Assembly (NCBI RefSeq): GCF_945859685.1
Contig: NC_079149.1
Coordinates: forward strand, 70,326,991 to 70,390,990
DNA: 64,000 nt
Direction: 5' to 3'
Source: Eupeodes corollae
Lineage: Eukaryota; Arthropoda; Insecta; Diptera; Syrphidae
Made by a program: the position numbers and the translations under genes
Shown: in pieces, positions 11,386-22,399 of the stretch
Layout: the number at the start of each line of letters is the position of its first letter
Position numbering within the stretch: position 1 is the stretch's first letter
The notes under the pieces: generated by a model
Seen by the model: only the letters and a program-made list of their open reading frames with translations
Database searches by the model: none
What the model was told of the DNA's origin: nothing

Positions 11386-12286
11386 AGGTGCGTGTCCATT
11401 TGAGAGTACTTCTGCTAGTTAAATCTCGAGAGCAACTTGTCCATTTGAGAGCCAAATATTAGAAGTATTGCTATCGCGAGCTCTCTGCTAGAAAATTGAG
11501 AGTTTTCTTGCTCAGAGTACTCTCATAATCGTGTCCACTTGATAGATTTCTTCTTCTGGCATATTATCCACACTGATAACTTCCCATCCCGGTTGTCGAT
11601 TTACCTTGCTTAATAGGTCTGTCGGTTTTCGTGTTTTGTTAAAAAAGTTGTCAGTTGAATTATTCTAAAAGATTTAAAAATTACCAACAAAATTTAATTC
11701 AAGTCTCAAGCGTTTTTGGTTCGTAAGATATTTAGGGTTAACCAACATTTTCACCTTTTTTTTTTTAAATGCTGTGGTAAAAAAACCGACCACTAAATTT
11801 TCTTGAGATCCCTTTCCTCAACTTTCCATAGTCGATATCTTTACTAGTTTTTGAGCTGTGGACGACGAAAAAACGTCGGACGTGTGAACGAACGTACACA
11901 CGCATGCATTGGCATCGTTCTTAAAATCTTTTATTTCGACTTTAGGGATCTTGAAACGTCGATAAATGTCAACATTTTCAATTTTACAAATTTTCAAAGT
12001 TATAAATGTATATTCAAATCGAATGTATTTGCAAAAAAAAGACATAGTTTTCTCTGCTTTGACATGTTTACTCTCGACAGCTACTCGCAGAATACGAACT
12101 GTGGTATTCCGCGAGCTTATCTCGGATAGTGGTAAACACATGTGTCCACTTGCGAGTGACTTTCAAAAAGATCGAATGTCGAGAGTAATTAGTCAACTCT
12201 CCAGACTATGTCCACTTGCGAGATCGCTCTCGAGAGCAGCTTGAGAGCAACTCGCAGCACGTTTTCTCTCAAATGGACACCCTCCT
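11386..12286. mobile_element. Non-autonomous DNA element with Harbinger-type ends (901 bp, TSD TAA)
   Basis: The left terminus AGGTGCGTGTCCATTTGAGA is inverted at the right terminus (inverse complement AGGAGGGTGTCCATTTGAGA, 18 of 20 identical). The element is bordered by TAA on both sides (11383-11385 and 12287-12289), the 3-bp TWA target duplication typical of PIF/Harbinger. Near both ends the sequence is crowded with short variants of GTCCA(C/T)TTG(C/A)GAGAG and CTCTCGAGAG. These look like subterminal transposase-binding repeats. No transposase motif was seen inside, so mobilisation would need a protein encoded elsewhere. Confidence 0.8.
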
Positions 12287-12289
12287 TAA

Positions 12290-12728
12290 GGTAGGGCGGG
12301 TTATGGCCTTACTGCACTAACATCCGCAGTGCCCTGATGTGCCAACAGTCCTTCCGTGTATGTTTCCCTCCTTTTCTTCATTCCTAGGCCTGATCTGTGT
12401 TTTTGTCTGCAGGTGAGGTTGAGTTTCGGGGTAAGCCCCCCCCTTCCGACGAGCTAACGCCGTGCACTGCAAGCAGGCCGCGTCCCCCGGAGCTCTAAAA
12501 AATCCCACCTAAACATTTCCAAATCTTCCTATCTCTTTTTCCTACCTCATCCTTATCCTACCCTTCCACTTAACCCTTCTCCTTACCTCCTCTTGCATAG
12601 TTTTTAAAATTTGGGCAAAACAAGTTAAAAACGGTTGAAAGTGTAATTTTTCAAAACTTTAAGATTATCCACTATTGTTTTTTTTTTTAATCCATTGTTC
12701 TCATTTTTTCTGATCAAAAACTGAAAAC
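12290..12728. other. GC-rich then pyrimidine-rich tract, unassigned
   Basis: About 12290-12500 is far more GC-rich than its surroundings and contains an eight-C run near 12438. From about 12510 to 12600 it becomes a long CT-rich tract (CCTACCTCATCC, CCACTTAACCC and similar). No convincing ORF is present; the minus-strand ORF at 12317-12508 resembles nothing I know. It may be a fragment of a retroelement untranslated region, but I cannot name it. Confidence 0.4.
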
Positions 12729-12737
12729 AAGAGATTT

Positions 12738-13012
12738 ACATTACATTACATTTCACACTACTCTGCACATAAATGTGCAGACTAGAGAACACAGCACCTT
12801 GAGCAACTAGGCTATGTAAGGTGATAACAACACAAAACATTAATACAAGACAGTAGGACAGAAGAGAAAGAACAACAGAAAGAAAGAACACATGACAACA
12901 GCACGCGGTAGGTTTCGAGACGGTCCCCCATCTTTCTACTAACCACGCTCACTGATGCTTGATCTCGGTGATCGATGGGAACCGAAGCTTTATCAGTGAC
13001 TAGGCCGTTGCC
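12738..13012 (-). mobile_element. 5S rRNA-derived SINE (SINE3-like), minus strand
   Basis: Read on the minus strand, about 12897-13012 aligns along its length with eukaryotic 5S rRNA. Recognisable blocks are the GGCAAC/GGCC start, CGATCACCGAGATCAAGCAT (the internal A-box region), GCGTGGTTAGTAGAAAGATG and GGGGGACCG (the C-box region), then CCGCGTGC. Downstream in the element's sense is about 160 bases unrelated to 5S, ending in AATGT-type tail repeats. The unit is flanked by exact direct repeats AAGAGATTT (12729-12737 and 13013-13021). A 5S head, an unrelated body, a short tandem tail and a target duplication are the diagnostic layout of SINE3 elements. Many substitutions show it is an old copy and not a functional 5S gene. 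Confidence 0.85.
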
Positions 13013-13021
13013 AAGAGATTT

Positions 13022-14999
13022 TATGTCTTCTAGTTCTTGAGCAAATTGAAAATTACAAACAAATATTTTAATTAAATTATTTTTTCCTTGCTTAAGTATT
13101 TATACGTACCCAGTCTTATTTTGATATTAAAAATCGAATATGGATTAAGATATATACCTAGGATAAATTAATTTGTTTAAATCCAGCTTATTTAACTTTT
13201 TTTTTTCTCAAATTTTGAGTTTAAAATTACATTTTTCAAAAACTATGCATAGCCTTGACTTGGCTAATAGAAAAGAATAGTGGCTTTAAAAATACGTATA
13301 ATACTTCATTGTAAGTATTACTGTTATTTTTAACTATTTTTTCCATTTTAAGTAATAATTTTTAATTGCCCCTCCCGCCTTAACTGGGGGAGATAGACCC
13401 TCTCCCCTTCTATAGTATAACAACGGTTGTTTTAACTTTTCTTAACAAATCCCTTATAATATTATAATATCTTGTTGCTTGAGTTATCGTACTCTTGTCA
13501 ATTTAATTAACCTTTACATACTTTTTTTGTATAAAGCCCGGCTTTTATAAACAAAAATGTACCATAAAGAACACGAATTTACATTTTTATCATTGTTTTA
13601 TAAACAAAAACACAAAAAGTAAACAAGTCTTAAATTCAAAGCTACACTAGTTGAAAAATGGATAAAAGCGTATGTAGGTAGGTATATCAATTGGCACCAA
13701 GAGTGTATAATATCTATTTCCATACCCATTCATTTATAAACCGGATGAAATACATTTGTATATGCCTACGTTGCGTTTAGATTGTCTCTCCTCCCCTAGT
13801 TCAGTTATTTTAGAGATTTCTTTGTTTCTATTCAGTTTTAAAACAAAAAACCTCATATTCTCTTCTGAATGTTTAGAATTCAATGTCTGATAGATCTCTT
13901 CTCAATAAAAATTTAATCTCAATACCTACTCAAAAAAGATAATACCAGTTTCCGTTCATAATATTTATGTTATTCACTTTTGCCGGAATAATAGAGACAA
14001 GTTCATCTCTCAAAATTGGAAATCAATTTTTGTTTATTCATGAATGACAATTTCATTTGTATATTTGTTTCAATTAGCTTATGTTTCCGCATCAAGACAC
14101 CGCCTATAGATGTCATAAATTAACACTTAAAATAACATGGACATCACTCGACTGTCCCACTATTTCAATATGAATACGATGTGTTTTTGATATGTTTTAT
14201 TTAGGTTTAAGTAATTTACGTTTCCACTCTAGCGTACTCGTGTTTTCTTAAGGAAAATGTCAAAGGCAAGTATCTATGTGGTACCCTTTGTTGAATACAT
14301 ACATGCAAGCATACACACACACATCCATATATTTGTAGTATATGTACAGTACATAAATGCCATCTATTTGTGTTGTTGGAATTTCTGTCTCTGAAATGTT
14401 TGTTTTTGTACAAAGCGGTGAGAACAAATTGTGAGTTCATTTAGGATGACACAAGTTGCTATTCTCAGGTGTTGCAAATCTAAAGAGGAAATTTTTCATT
14501 TAAAGGGAAGAAATGTGAATATACATAAATCAATAAATCCCGGGTAAATAGATCCAGACTACGTTCAAATTCCTATAGATTTTGTGCTAGTTGGATGGAT
14601 TTCAATTGTTTAATATTGTAATAATATTATAAATTAAGCACTTTAAAGTTTCTAAAAATGTATTTAAGAAGGTGAATACAAAAAATAGAATAAATAGGTA
14701 CAACAATAATTGTATTGTTGTTTATGAGCGTTTTTATGTGCTGGACAGGCTTAATTGACACTTCTAGCATTATCAATTAAATTCATGAAAAAATGATAGA
14801 GCTACATAAATGCCTTAGCAGTGATAAGACAGCTAAAACCAATTTGCTTACAGACCAAGACGGAAGTACAATAGCTGCTAAATGGCTTTTACACTTACTT
14901 AAAAAATAAGGATTCGAACAAAAAAGAAACAAAAAGGGTTTAATTTTGATGGCCCTCCTCATTTATTTAAGTTTTATTTTCACGAATTAAGAAAATGAA
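13022..14999. other. AT-rich sequence, nothing recognised
   Basis: No domain-like ORF or element boundary was found in about 2 kb. A CA/CATA-rich stretch occurs near 14300-14350. The segment 14760-14910 contains a short open plus-strand reading frame of no recognisable family. Confidence 0.5.
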
Positions 15000-15345
15000 A
15001 AGATTTATAAGCTTCATACCAGCCGTAAAGCAGGTGTTTGAAGATTGATATGGAGAGCTGTCAGGTATTGTGGAACAGTTAAGGTTGACTTGGCGTAGTT
15101 AATTGTACGAATAAAACTACATACTTCTTTGTATGTCAAGAGCCGAGGTTGTCTTGGCTGTAACACATCTTCTTATTGTTTGCAAACGTCGTTAGGGTCA
15201 AAGTCATTTAGTTGCAGATCAAACATGGGTATCATTTTTTTTACATCTAGTAAAAATTCTAGTATTTGAGATCCCAAGTCTCCTTGTTTATTTTTCAACT
15301 CAGTATTTTCTAGAAAAGGCAAGTGCAATAATTTTTGTTAACTGA
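15000..15345 (-). pseudogene. Unassigned coding relic with one in-frame stop
   Basis: On the minus strand a single frame runs for about 120 codons with one internal stop. It contains NKQGDLGSQILEFLLDVKKM, then FDLQLNDFDPNDVCKQ, and after the stop PRLLTYKEVCSFIRTINYAK. The composition (acidic and hydrophobic alternation, few low-complexity runs) looks like decayed protein rather than random AT-rich sequence. I cannot assign it to a family; a DNA transposon relic is the most likely source in this setting, but that is a guess. Confidence 0.35.
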
Positions 15346-15499
15346 TTTTCAAGATCATTTATTGTGTTTTGTCAGCATATTGGCCTTTGCTTTGTTTCGT
15401 TACTTCATAGCTCTTAACACAGGAGAACATTTTTTCAATACCTATGTACTATGACATACATACATACATATGTATACGCATACTTTTATATTTATAATT

Positions 15500-16390
15500 G
15501 GCCCTATCAGGAATTCCTTGGGAAATATTTTTCCCACGGAATTTTGTTGTTCCCGGGAACGCATTCCTTCTATCGGGAATTCCCCACGAAATGCTTTTCC
15601 CTGGGAACATCTTTTACTAAAATGAAAATGAAAACAAAAAATTCGAATATTGTTTTCGAAGATTTTGACATTTGTGCAGTGCTTAATTTATAAACAAAGT
15701 GATAGAAAATGCAAAGAATATAAGTTTTATTATTAATTGACGAGATAGAACAGAGAGGACGAAATGAGCAGAGAATTATAAGGCGGAGTTTAAGGGATCA
15801 TTCAAATCCTTTTTCTATCTACAGATTCCATCGTTACTATAGAGCCATTTTTTAAACATTTGATGGATACGCTGTCTGATTGCTTGCCTCAGTCAAAGAA
15901 ACGTATCGCTATTCCTCCTTTTAGGTAAGTGCGTGTTTGCGTTTATTTGCAGTAGGTGGGATAGGAATGGGAAAAGACCATGAGGTTGGGTTGGCTCAAT
16001 CTTCATTTTCAGAAGTCCTTTCAAATGTATTAGATTTCTTTGAGAACAAAATTTTCCCATTATAGATCAAGATGTAAATTACTCAAGAAGAAAAAAGGAA
16101 AACAAGCTTGACAAGCCTTGCACTGATTCGCCCATTGCACAAATCCTAATGATGGTTTCTTCCAGAGCTGAAGTTGTACTCCTTGCAAGGGCCTCCGCCA
16201 GTCGCTTCTTTGTTTTTTAAATTTTCTGCCATTTTTGTTCTCATATACCTTAAATTCTTTTATTTTTAAATAAAAACACCATTAAATTAACTAACCACTT
16301 ATTTTTTTCCAATCGGCAACTCATTTTACTGGATTCCCAATGCAGTCGAAAATTTGAAAAATTTCATGGGAAAAAATTCCCGATAGCCCC
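15500..16390 (+). mobile_element. Defective PIF/Harbinger element with transposase and Myb/SANT-type relics
   Basis: The ends GGCCCTATCAGGAATTCC (left) and GGGGCTATCGGGAATTTT (right, inverse complement) form imperfect TIRs; a clean 3-bp duplication is not visible. From 15773 the plus strand encodes IIRRSLRDHSNPFSIYRFHR, the LRD.SNP motif of Harbinger transposase. After a frameshift it reads KHLMDTLSDCLPQSKKRIAI and PPFR, followed directly by a GTAAGT donor, as expected for an intron in this gene. On the minus strand about 16080-16205 encodes ALARSTTSALEETIIRICAM, then GESVQGLSSLFSFFLLE and a stop, resembling the second, DNA-binding ORF of two-gene Harbingers. The catalytic core is deleted. 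Confidence 0.75.
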
Positions 16391-16939
16391 AAATATTAAT
16401 AATTTTTGTATCCAAATTCTTTAAATGCAAAATAACTTAACGTGCACAAAATATTGTTTGATAGATAGATAGATATTTTATTTTCATAGATAAATGCTTT
16501 TTACAAATTATTGTTTTTGTTTTTATAATACGCAGCTTGCTCAGAGATTTGATATTTAATTTATATCTTACAACTGAAAAATTTTATAATATTTTAAAGA
16601 TATTTTGAATTGGAGATTACATTTGAAGGAAAACTATGATTAAAACCTTCATTTAATATGTTTTATGCAGGGTTTTATATAAAAGGAAAAAAAAGACTAA
16701 ATAAAAATAAAACTTAAGATCTAAAGGAATTGCCAGGCTATGGGGCATAATATTTGCGTTTTTAAATAATAATTGTAACAGGGAATAAATAATAAATATA
16801 TAGACAATATAAATAAATAAATTAATTAACATATAAGAAAATAAATAAATAAATAATGAATAATTTAAACAAAAAAAAAATAATAATACAACAAAAACAT
16901 TTAAACATGTATATTTATAATTAAATAAATTATATACAT

Positions 16940-18211
16940 TTATTGGTTTATTAAATTTTGTATTAATACATTTTTAGAATCGCTACATCTTAAATTAAAT
17001 TTTTGGTTGAGAAATTCAATTTTTCTTGCAACTGGATATACACCGGTTTGTTTATGTAAGAGTTGAGTGGAAAAAAACCAAGGTAGATTTGCCATCATTT
17101 TCAAAGTTTTGTTTTGTGAAATTTGTAGTTTTTGAATGTGCGATTTTGCACAAGTTTCCCACACTGGACATCCATACAAAATTATAGCTTGAAAAACTAC
17201 TTTACAGAGGATTATCTTATTTGATTTACTCAGAGGTGATTTCCTACATATAAGGGGTAAAGCATTTTAGTAGTAATACTTATCTTGTTTAGGGTTTTTG
17301 TGATATGGTCACGGAAAGTTAATGTCTTGTCTAAGTGTACACCTAGATACCCGCGGGATATCACAATTGTTAATTTTAAGCTGACCAAGTGGTAAGGCAC
17401 AGGCTTTTCTTTTTCTAGTGAAAAATATGGCCTGTGTTTTTTCAGCATTAAGCTTAATTTTCCATGATTTAAAATAATCGTAGATTTTGTTTAAACCATG
17501 TTGCAAGTCATTCTCAATTTCATGGCCAAAATTATTTGAGCTATAAATAGCGGTGTCATCAGCAAACATTGCTATTTCGCAATTCCAAATTTCTGGAAAA
17601 TCAGCAACGTAGGTAATGTACAATAATGGAGCCAATACTGATCCTTGGGGTACACCCGACGATATATTTTTTAATGATGAATGTATGTTATTCATATTTA
17701 CTTTAAATTGTCTGTTTCTGAGAAAACTTTGTATTATTTTTACGAGACATAAAGGACAACCAAATAAATTTAATTTATGAAGTATCCCGTCATGCCATAT
17801 GCTATCAAAAGCCTTTTCAACATCCAAAAGGACAAGACCTGTAGACTGTTTTGCACTCATTTTTTCTTTAATGTGTCTGCAAATTCTAAGGACTTGGTGT
17901 GAGGAGCTATGACCCTGTCTAAAACCAAATTGTTGGTCTGGTATGACATTCGAGGTCTCAAGAAAATACAGAAATTTAATTTTTATTACCTTTTCATATA
18001 TTTTGCTTAAGTTACTGAGCAGACTTATTGGTGGTTTTCCTGGTTTGAGAATCGGTGTGATCTTCGCGGTTTTCCATTTACTTGGAAAGTATTGCAACTT
18101 GATACAAGCGTTAATAATAAAGCATACAAATGTTATTCCAATGATTGGTAGCTCTTTAAGGTAAATATTTTTAAACGTTGGAAACGAAGACATCTGTGGG
18201 TAAGGATTCAT
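16940..18211 (-). pseudogene. Reverse transcriptase domain of the non-LTR element
   Basis: The region from about 18211 to 17309 reads through fingers and palm: FPSKWKTAKITPILKPGKPP, LLSNLSKIYEKVI, QFGFRQGHSSSHQVLR, the A-box LLDVEKAFDSIWH, the B-box SGVPQGSVLAP and the C-box FADD with both catalytic Asp present. A frameshift near 17390 moves the YLGVHLDKTLTF block to another frame. The C-terminal part (YGCPVWETCAKSHIQKLQ, then KTLKMMANLPWF) is in a third segment ending near 16940. The enzyme core is preserved, but the full protein is not encoded in one frame. Confidence 0.88.
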
Positions 18212-19400
18212 TAGTATGGTTTAAGCCATTTATTGTGTCATATACTTCGTTATCAATTGAACTGGTTTCATTAATCAACGGATTATAAAAATTGTTTTCA
18301 AAAGAATCTGCAAAAACTTCTGCCTTTTCTTCACTAGTAATTAGCAATGTATTATTGTGTTCTAAGTGAGGAACAAATTTATTTTTATTTTTAAGTACTT
18401 TTGCAATTTTCCAAAATGGTTTCGAATTTTGATCGAGATTGCAAAGTTTTTCATTCCATGTTTTGTTTCTGAACTTAGAAATTTCGAAGGCTATTTGTTT
18501 TGTGTATATATTCATTTCATTAAAATCACTAACTTTTCTATATATTTTCCACTGACTTCTAAATCTATTTCTTAGCTTGATTAAATTTAAAATGTACTGT
18601 GGAAGAACAGATGTTCTCGTAGTTTTTGATTTTTTAGGAATTGACTCTTCAACACATTCCAGTAAGGAATTTGTGAAAAAATCTATTTTTTCATCAATTT
18701 GGTGGGAACTACTTATACTATCTATATCACAGGGTGTATTTCTTAGGTGTTGTTTGATTTTTGTTCTATATCTATTCCAATTTGCGTTTTTAAAATCTAG
18801 GTATTGCACATCTTTTATTTTACTATTAAGGAGAATATCACAGTTTATTGGAATATGATCTGAACTCAGAGCGTTAATTTCCACAGGCTGAGTAACGATT
18901 TCAGGCGAGTTCGTAATGATCATGTCCAATGTTGATGGCGAAAACTTTTTGTTGGTTGGGAAGTATGTTGGCCCATTTGGATAGAGCAAGCTTACTGGAT
19001 ACCTCATAATGATATCCAGTAGCAAATTTCCCCACTTGTTTGCTCTTTTGCAACCCCAATTTCGATGCCGGCAGTTGAAATCACCCCCGAGTAAAAATTT
19101 GTCATTAATGGTGATAAGCTTTCTAAGATCACTCTTAAAAAAGCTTATCATTTGAGCATTAGAAGCACCCCCGGGAAAATAAATAGAAATGATTTTAAAT
19201 TTAGTATTATCATTCAATATTAATTCAATACCTATTGTTTCAAAAATATTAGTTTTTACGTTTGGTACTAAATTATATACTAAATTCTTTTTGACTACGA
19301 TGGCAACTCCACCTCCTATGTCATCATCGGTACGATGACGATCTAATCTATGACAATAATAATTATTGTGTGAGAAAGAGATGCTACTATTAAGCCAGGT
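18171..19400 (-). pseudogene. Endonuclease domain and linker of the non-LTR element
   Basis: One continuous minus-strand frame extends from about 19400 to a stop near 18171. It holds the endonuclease signatures GGDFNCRHRNWG (catalytic Asp/Asn region), STLDMIITNSP and the C-terminal SSDHIPI His motif. A linker rich in Lys and Asn precedes the RT. The frame is lost just before the RT N-terminal block, so the polyprotein is broken although the endonuclease itself looks intact. Confidence 0.85.
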
Positions 19401-20177
19401 TTTTCAATTTTTTTTAAACTAGGAAACAGTAACTAAACTAGAAAACATAGTTTTCAGTGATTGATTTGATTTGTTTTTCAAAAAATACACAAACAAAATT
19501 TAGAACGTACATAATTTACATAAAAACGTATATCTAAAATTCGAAGGTATTATTTTTATTAATTGTATCGAAGCAGTTAAACACTAACTAGTTGGTATTG
19601 AAGTTGTAGGTAGTCTTAGAAAAGGTGTTAACAAAAATGTACGTCTACCAGCGGGTAGTGGTCACGTTTTTGATAAAAACATATTGTAATGTACCTACAT
19701 ATGTACATAAATTTAAAGATTTTTAACAACAAAAAATTGAAGCTTAACTAGCAGAAGCTTTAACCAAACCCTTATATCTATTGTATTGTAAAGGTAATTT
19801 TTTAAATTGAATATAATTTAAAACGGTTTTCTCGCGAGTGCTTATTTTTATGAAATCTAGAACTCAAATTGTTTGGATAAAGCTCAATACAAAAATCAAG
19901 AAAAAGAATTTGCGTGCCACTGCCATATCTGCAATAGGTCTATGGGCGCAAGTGGAAAAGGAGTCTTTAAATTCATTGATACAATTGTGAACAAATCAAA
20001 ATATCTGGACATTTTTTCAACTGCAGCCAATAATATTAAATCAATTAAAAGCGAAGGTCACCGAAATTAGGGAGATTTCTACCCTTGTATTCCATACAAA
20101 AATTTTCGATAGCGATTACATGCTGTGATAGTAGCTAAGGTGGTCGTAAACAATAATAATCTTCTTATTTGACCAGT
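19401..20177. other. No recognisable gene
   Basis: AT-rich sequence. The ORF at 19873-20070 has scattered Cys residues but no zinc-finger spacing that I can support. Confidence 0.5.
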
Positions 20178-20318
20178 AGTACCCGTGGCATTATGGTTAG
20201 TAAGTTTGACTTTTATGCCAGAGGTCTTGGGTTCAATCAATGTCTGCGCTATCTAAAGTTTTATTTCACGGGTATAGCCTCTTGCGAGGAGAAACATAAA
20301 AAAGGCTTTTCTTGTTTG
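20178..20318 (+). repeat. tRNA-derived SINE, head portion
   Basis: The sequence starts AGTACCCGTGGCATTATGGTTAG and continues with AGAGGTCTTGGGTTCAATC (degenerate B box) and CACGGGTATAGCCTCTTGCGAGG. These correspond to the head of the SINE at 10466-10756. Similarity fades after about 20318, so the 3' half is missing or decayed. Confidence 0.8.
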
Positions 20319-22399
20319 ATTACGGCTGTAATTTTGAGGATAAGCATAGTAATAATATCATCATATTATTATTATCTTTTTTTAAACCTTCAAGTGCCAT
20401 GTTTGCAGATACTTAAACAAATTCCCTTGTTAATACCCTGCCCTTATTTTGCCTTCAAGGGTATTTTTGGTCAACTTTGTTGTCTGCGAAATCTAAAATT
20501 CGGTTGACTTAAATACTTTTTTGTTTTTTGCTTAACGCATTCTACATCATGATGATTGATTAAAAAAAATACAATTTTTCGTAATTTTTGTTGTTGTGAA
20601 AGAGCTTACCTTCCTTTTGAATATTTCGAAAAATTAATTTACAGAATCCCTTCGTTGTAATGAAGTCAAATATTATTTTTTTTATGTAAATCTTTTTTAT
20701 ATTTTTCAGGGCTTAACTTAGTTGAGTTTTTTTCAAAATTCTAATTCTAATCATCAGACATTTTTATTACAAGTAAATCGCACTAAACATTATATAGGTA
20801 AATATATACATAGGTATGATATCCCTATCATGAAGTTTTACTATCTGACTAGAATAAACACATACAAAATACTTTTAAATGCATGATGTAGTAGACAGAA
20901 ATAACCATTATACCTAATGGATATATGCACGAACACAATATCACTCATAAGAATTATGATGAACATATTCGTTTTTAAAATTCAACAGTCGGGTTAAGCC
21001 TTGAGTTATTCTTCTTGTGCACTTAATATTCCCTTTTCTGTATGACGACCTTGACTGCTGCGTTTTTAATTGAAATTAGTAATTCCATTCTGTTTACTCA
21101 CCCACCATTTCTGTAAACAAATGTATGTATGTACTTTATAGACTATATACATACATATTCCTGCACCCAGCAACCCAACGTATTCCTTTTTATTTTAAAA
21201 GGCTTTAAGTCTACGACAGCGTCATACATTTTGAAAAGGTTAGAAATTTGTTGGTTTAAACAAATAAAAAAATGTTTCATATTACTTTTACCAATGTAAG
21301 TTATTTCCACCGAAACCTGTGATTTCTAACAATATTTTCCAGCATCTATTCATTTTTCTTTTGTGGTTCACTGTTTTCGAGTAACTCTTGAATCACTAAA
21401 ACTTAATGATGAACTTATGTTGTTGAGTTGAATTTCGATTTAACGTAATTTGGTGCTGTTATTAATCAAACAATAATTTCAGTTAGGTATTACTGATGAA
21501 TTATTTTTTTGTGAATTAAGTTGTTTCAAATAAATATGTTTGGGTTATTCACCTTCGATTTTGATAGTTTACATATTTATATGTTATCTACGCCAATTTC
21601 TCCAATATTTCATCCATAAGACATTCAAATCCATCAGTGTATAGTGTACATTATGTTCGCTGCCGCTGCACTTCGATTGAAAAATGCAATTTCTGTTTTA
21701 TTGCTGCTTAGTGGTAAGAAGAGAGAAATCATAATATTGATTCGGTAATTAACGAACGGATATATGTAGGTATACATGTAAGTAAAAAAAAACTACGAGA
21801 TGCAATCAGTCGCCGACGCGTAAATCGTCAATCAAATGCCCTGCAAGGATAAAACTTGTTTGTCTGGCTCGAATCGGGAACAAAATACCAATGGGCGGGG
21901 TATGAAGTGGGCAATCATGTTTGCCGTATATTTAGTGTCTTAAATGTATCACCGAATGCGTGGCTCTAAGTATGGAGCCTCATGACAAATTCATGTGTTG
22001 CTTGTTTAGCGAAAGTTTTTTAATCATAAAACTTTTTAAATATCTAAATTTACATGCAGCAAAAAAAAATACAATGCATTTTCTATGAAATTGTGTGTTA
22101 ACTTGTTTTATAAACGTTTTCTATAAAATATTATATACATATAAATAAATATATAAAAGTATTTTTAAATTAGTTAAATATTTAGAAACATGTACTTAGT
22201 AAGTTTACAAATGCTTACTACAATATTTATAAACTTAAGATTAACTTGTGAATGGTGGGGTGGAAATATAATACATTTTTATTTTTCGAAGCAGCACTTG
22301 CCAAACTTTTAAATATGTACAAATTAAACAAGACCCAAATACATTTCAAAACACTAATTCTTGACGATAGGAAAACATATTTTTGATTATTATACAATC
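20319..22399. other. AT-rich sequence, nothing recognised
   Basis: No domain-like ORF, TIR pair or RNA gene was identified. TATGTA/ACATAC-type simple runs typical of fly introns occur near 21120-21150. Confidence 0.5.

Larger units (their letters stand above)
16461..19400 (-). mobile_element. Non-LTR retrotransposon, long 5'-truncated copy with endonuclease and RT
   Basis: The minus-strand coding order is: apurinic-type endonuclease from about 19400 (HRTDDDIGGGVAIVVKKN, GGDFNCRHRNWG, SSDHIPI), then reverse transcriptase with LLDVEKAFDSIWHDGI, SGVPQGSVLAPLLY and FADDTAIYSS (17.5-17.9 kb), then the thumb/C-terminal region to the stop near 16940. The 3' UTR runs to a TATC tandem tail at about 16461-16475, a simple-repeat end as in several non-poly(A) non-LTR clades. 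The reading frame is shifted near 18190 and again near 17390. About seven residues of the conserved (YRPI)SLLSN segment are lost at 18030. ORF1 is absent. The 3' UTR also occurs at the start of the window. Confidence 0.9.

Noticed and set aside
12896..13012. Functional 5S rRNA gene
   Set aside because: Too many substitutions across the molecule, attached to an unrelated body and tail, and flanked by a target duplication. It is a SINE head, not a gene.
18366..18858. Plus-strand ORFs opposite the retrotransposon
   Set aside because: Antisense shadows of the endonuclease/RT coding strand.
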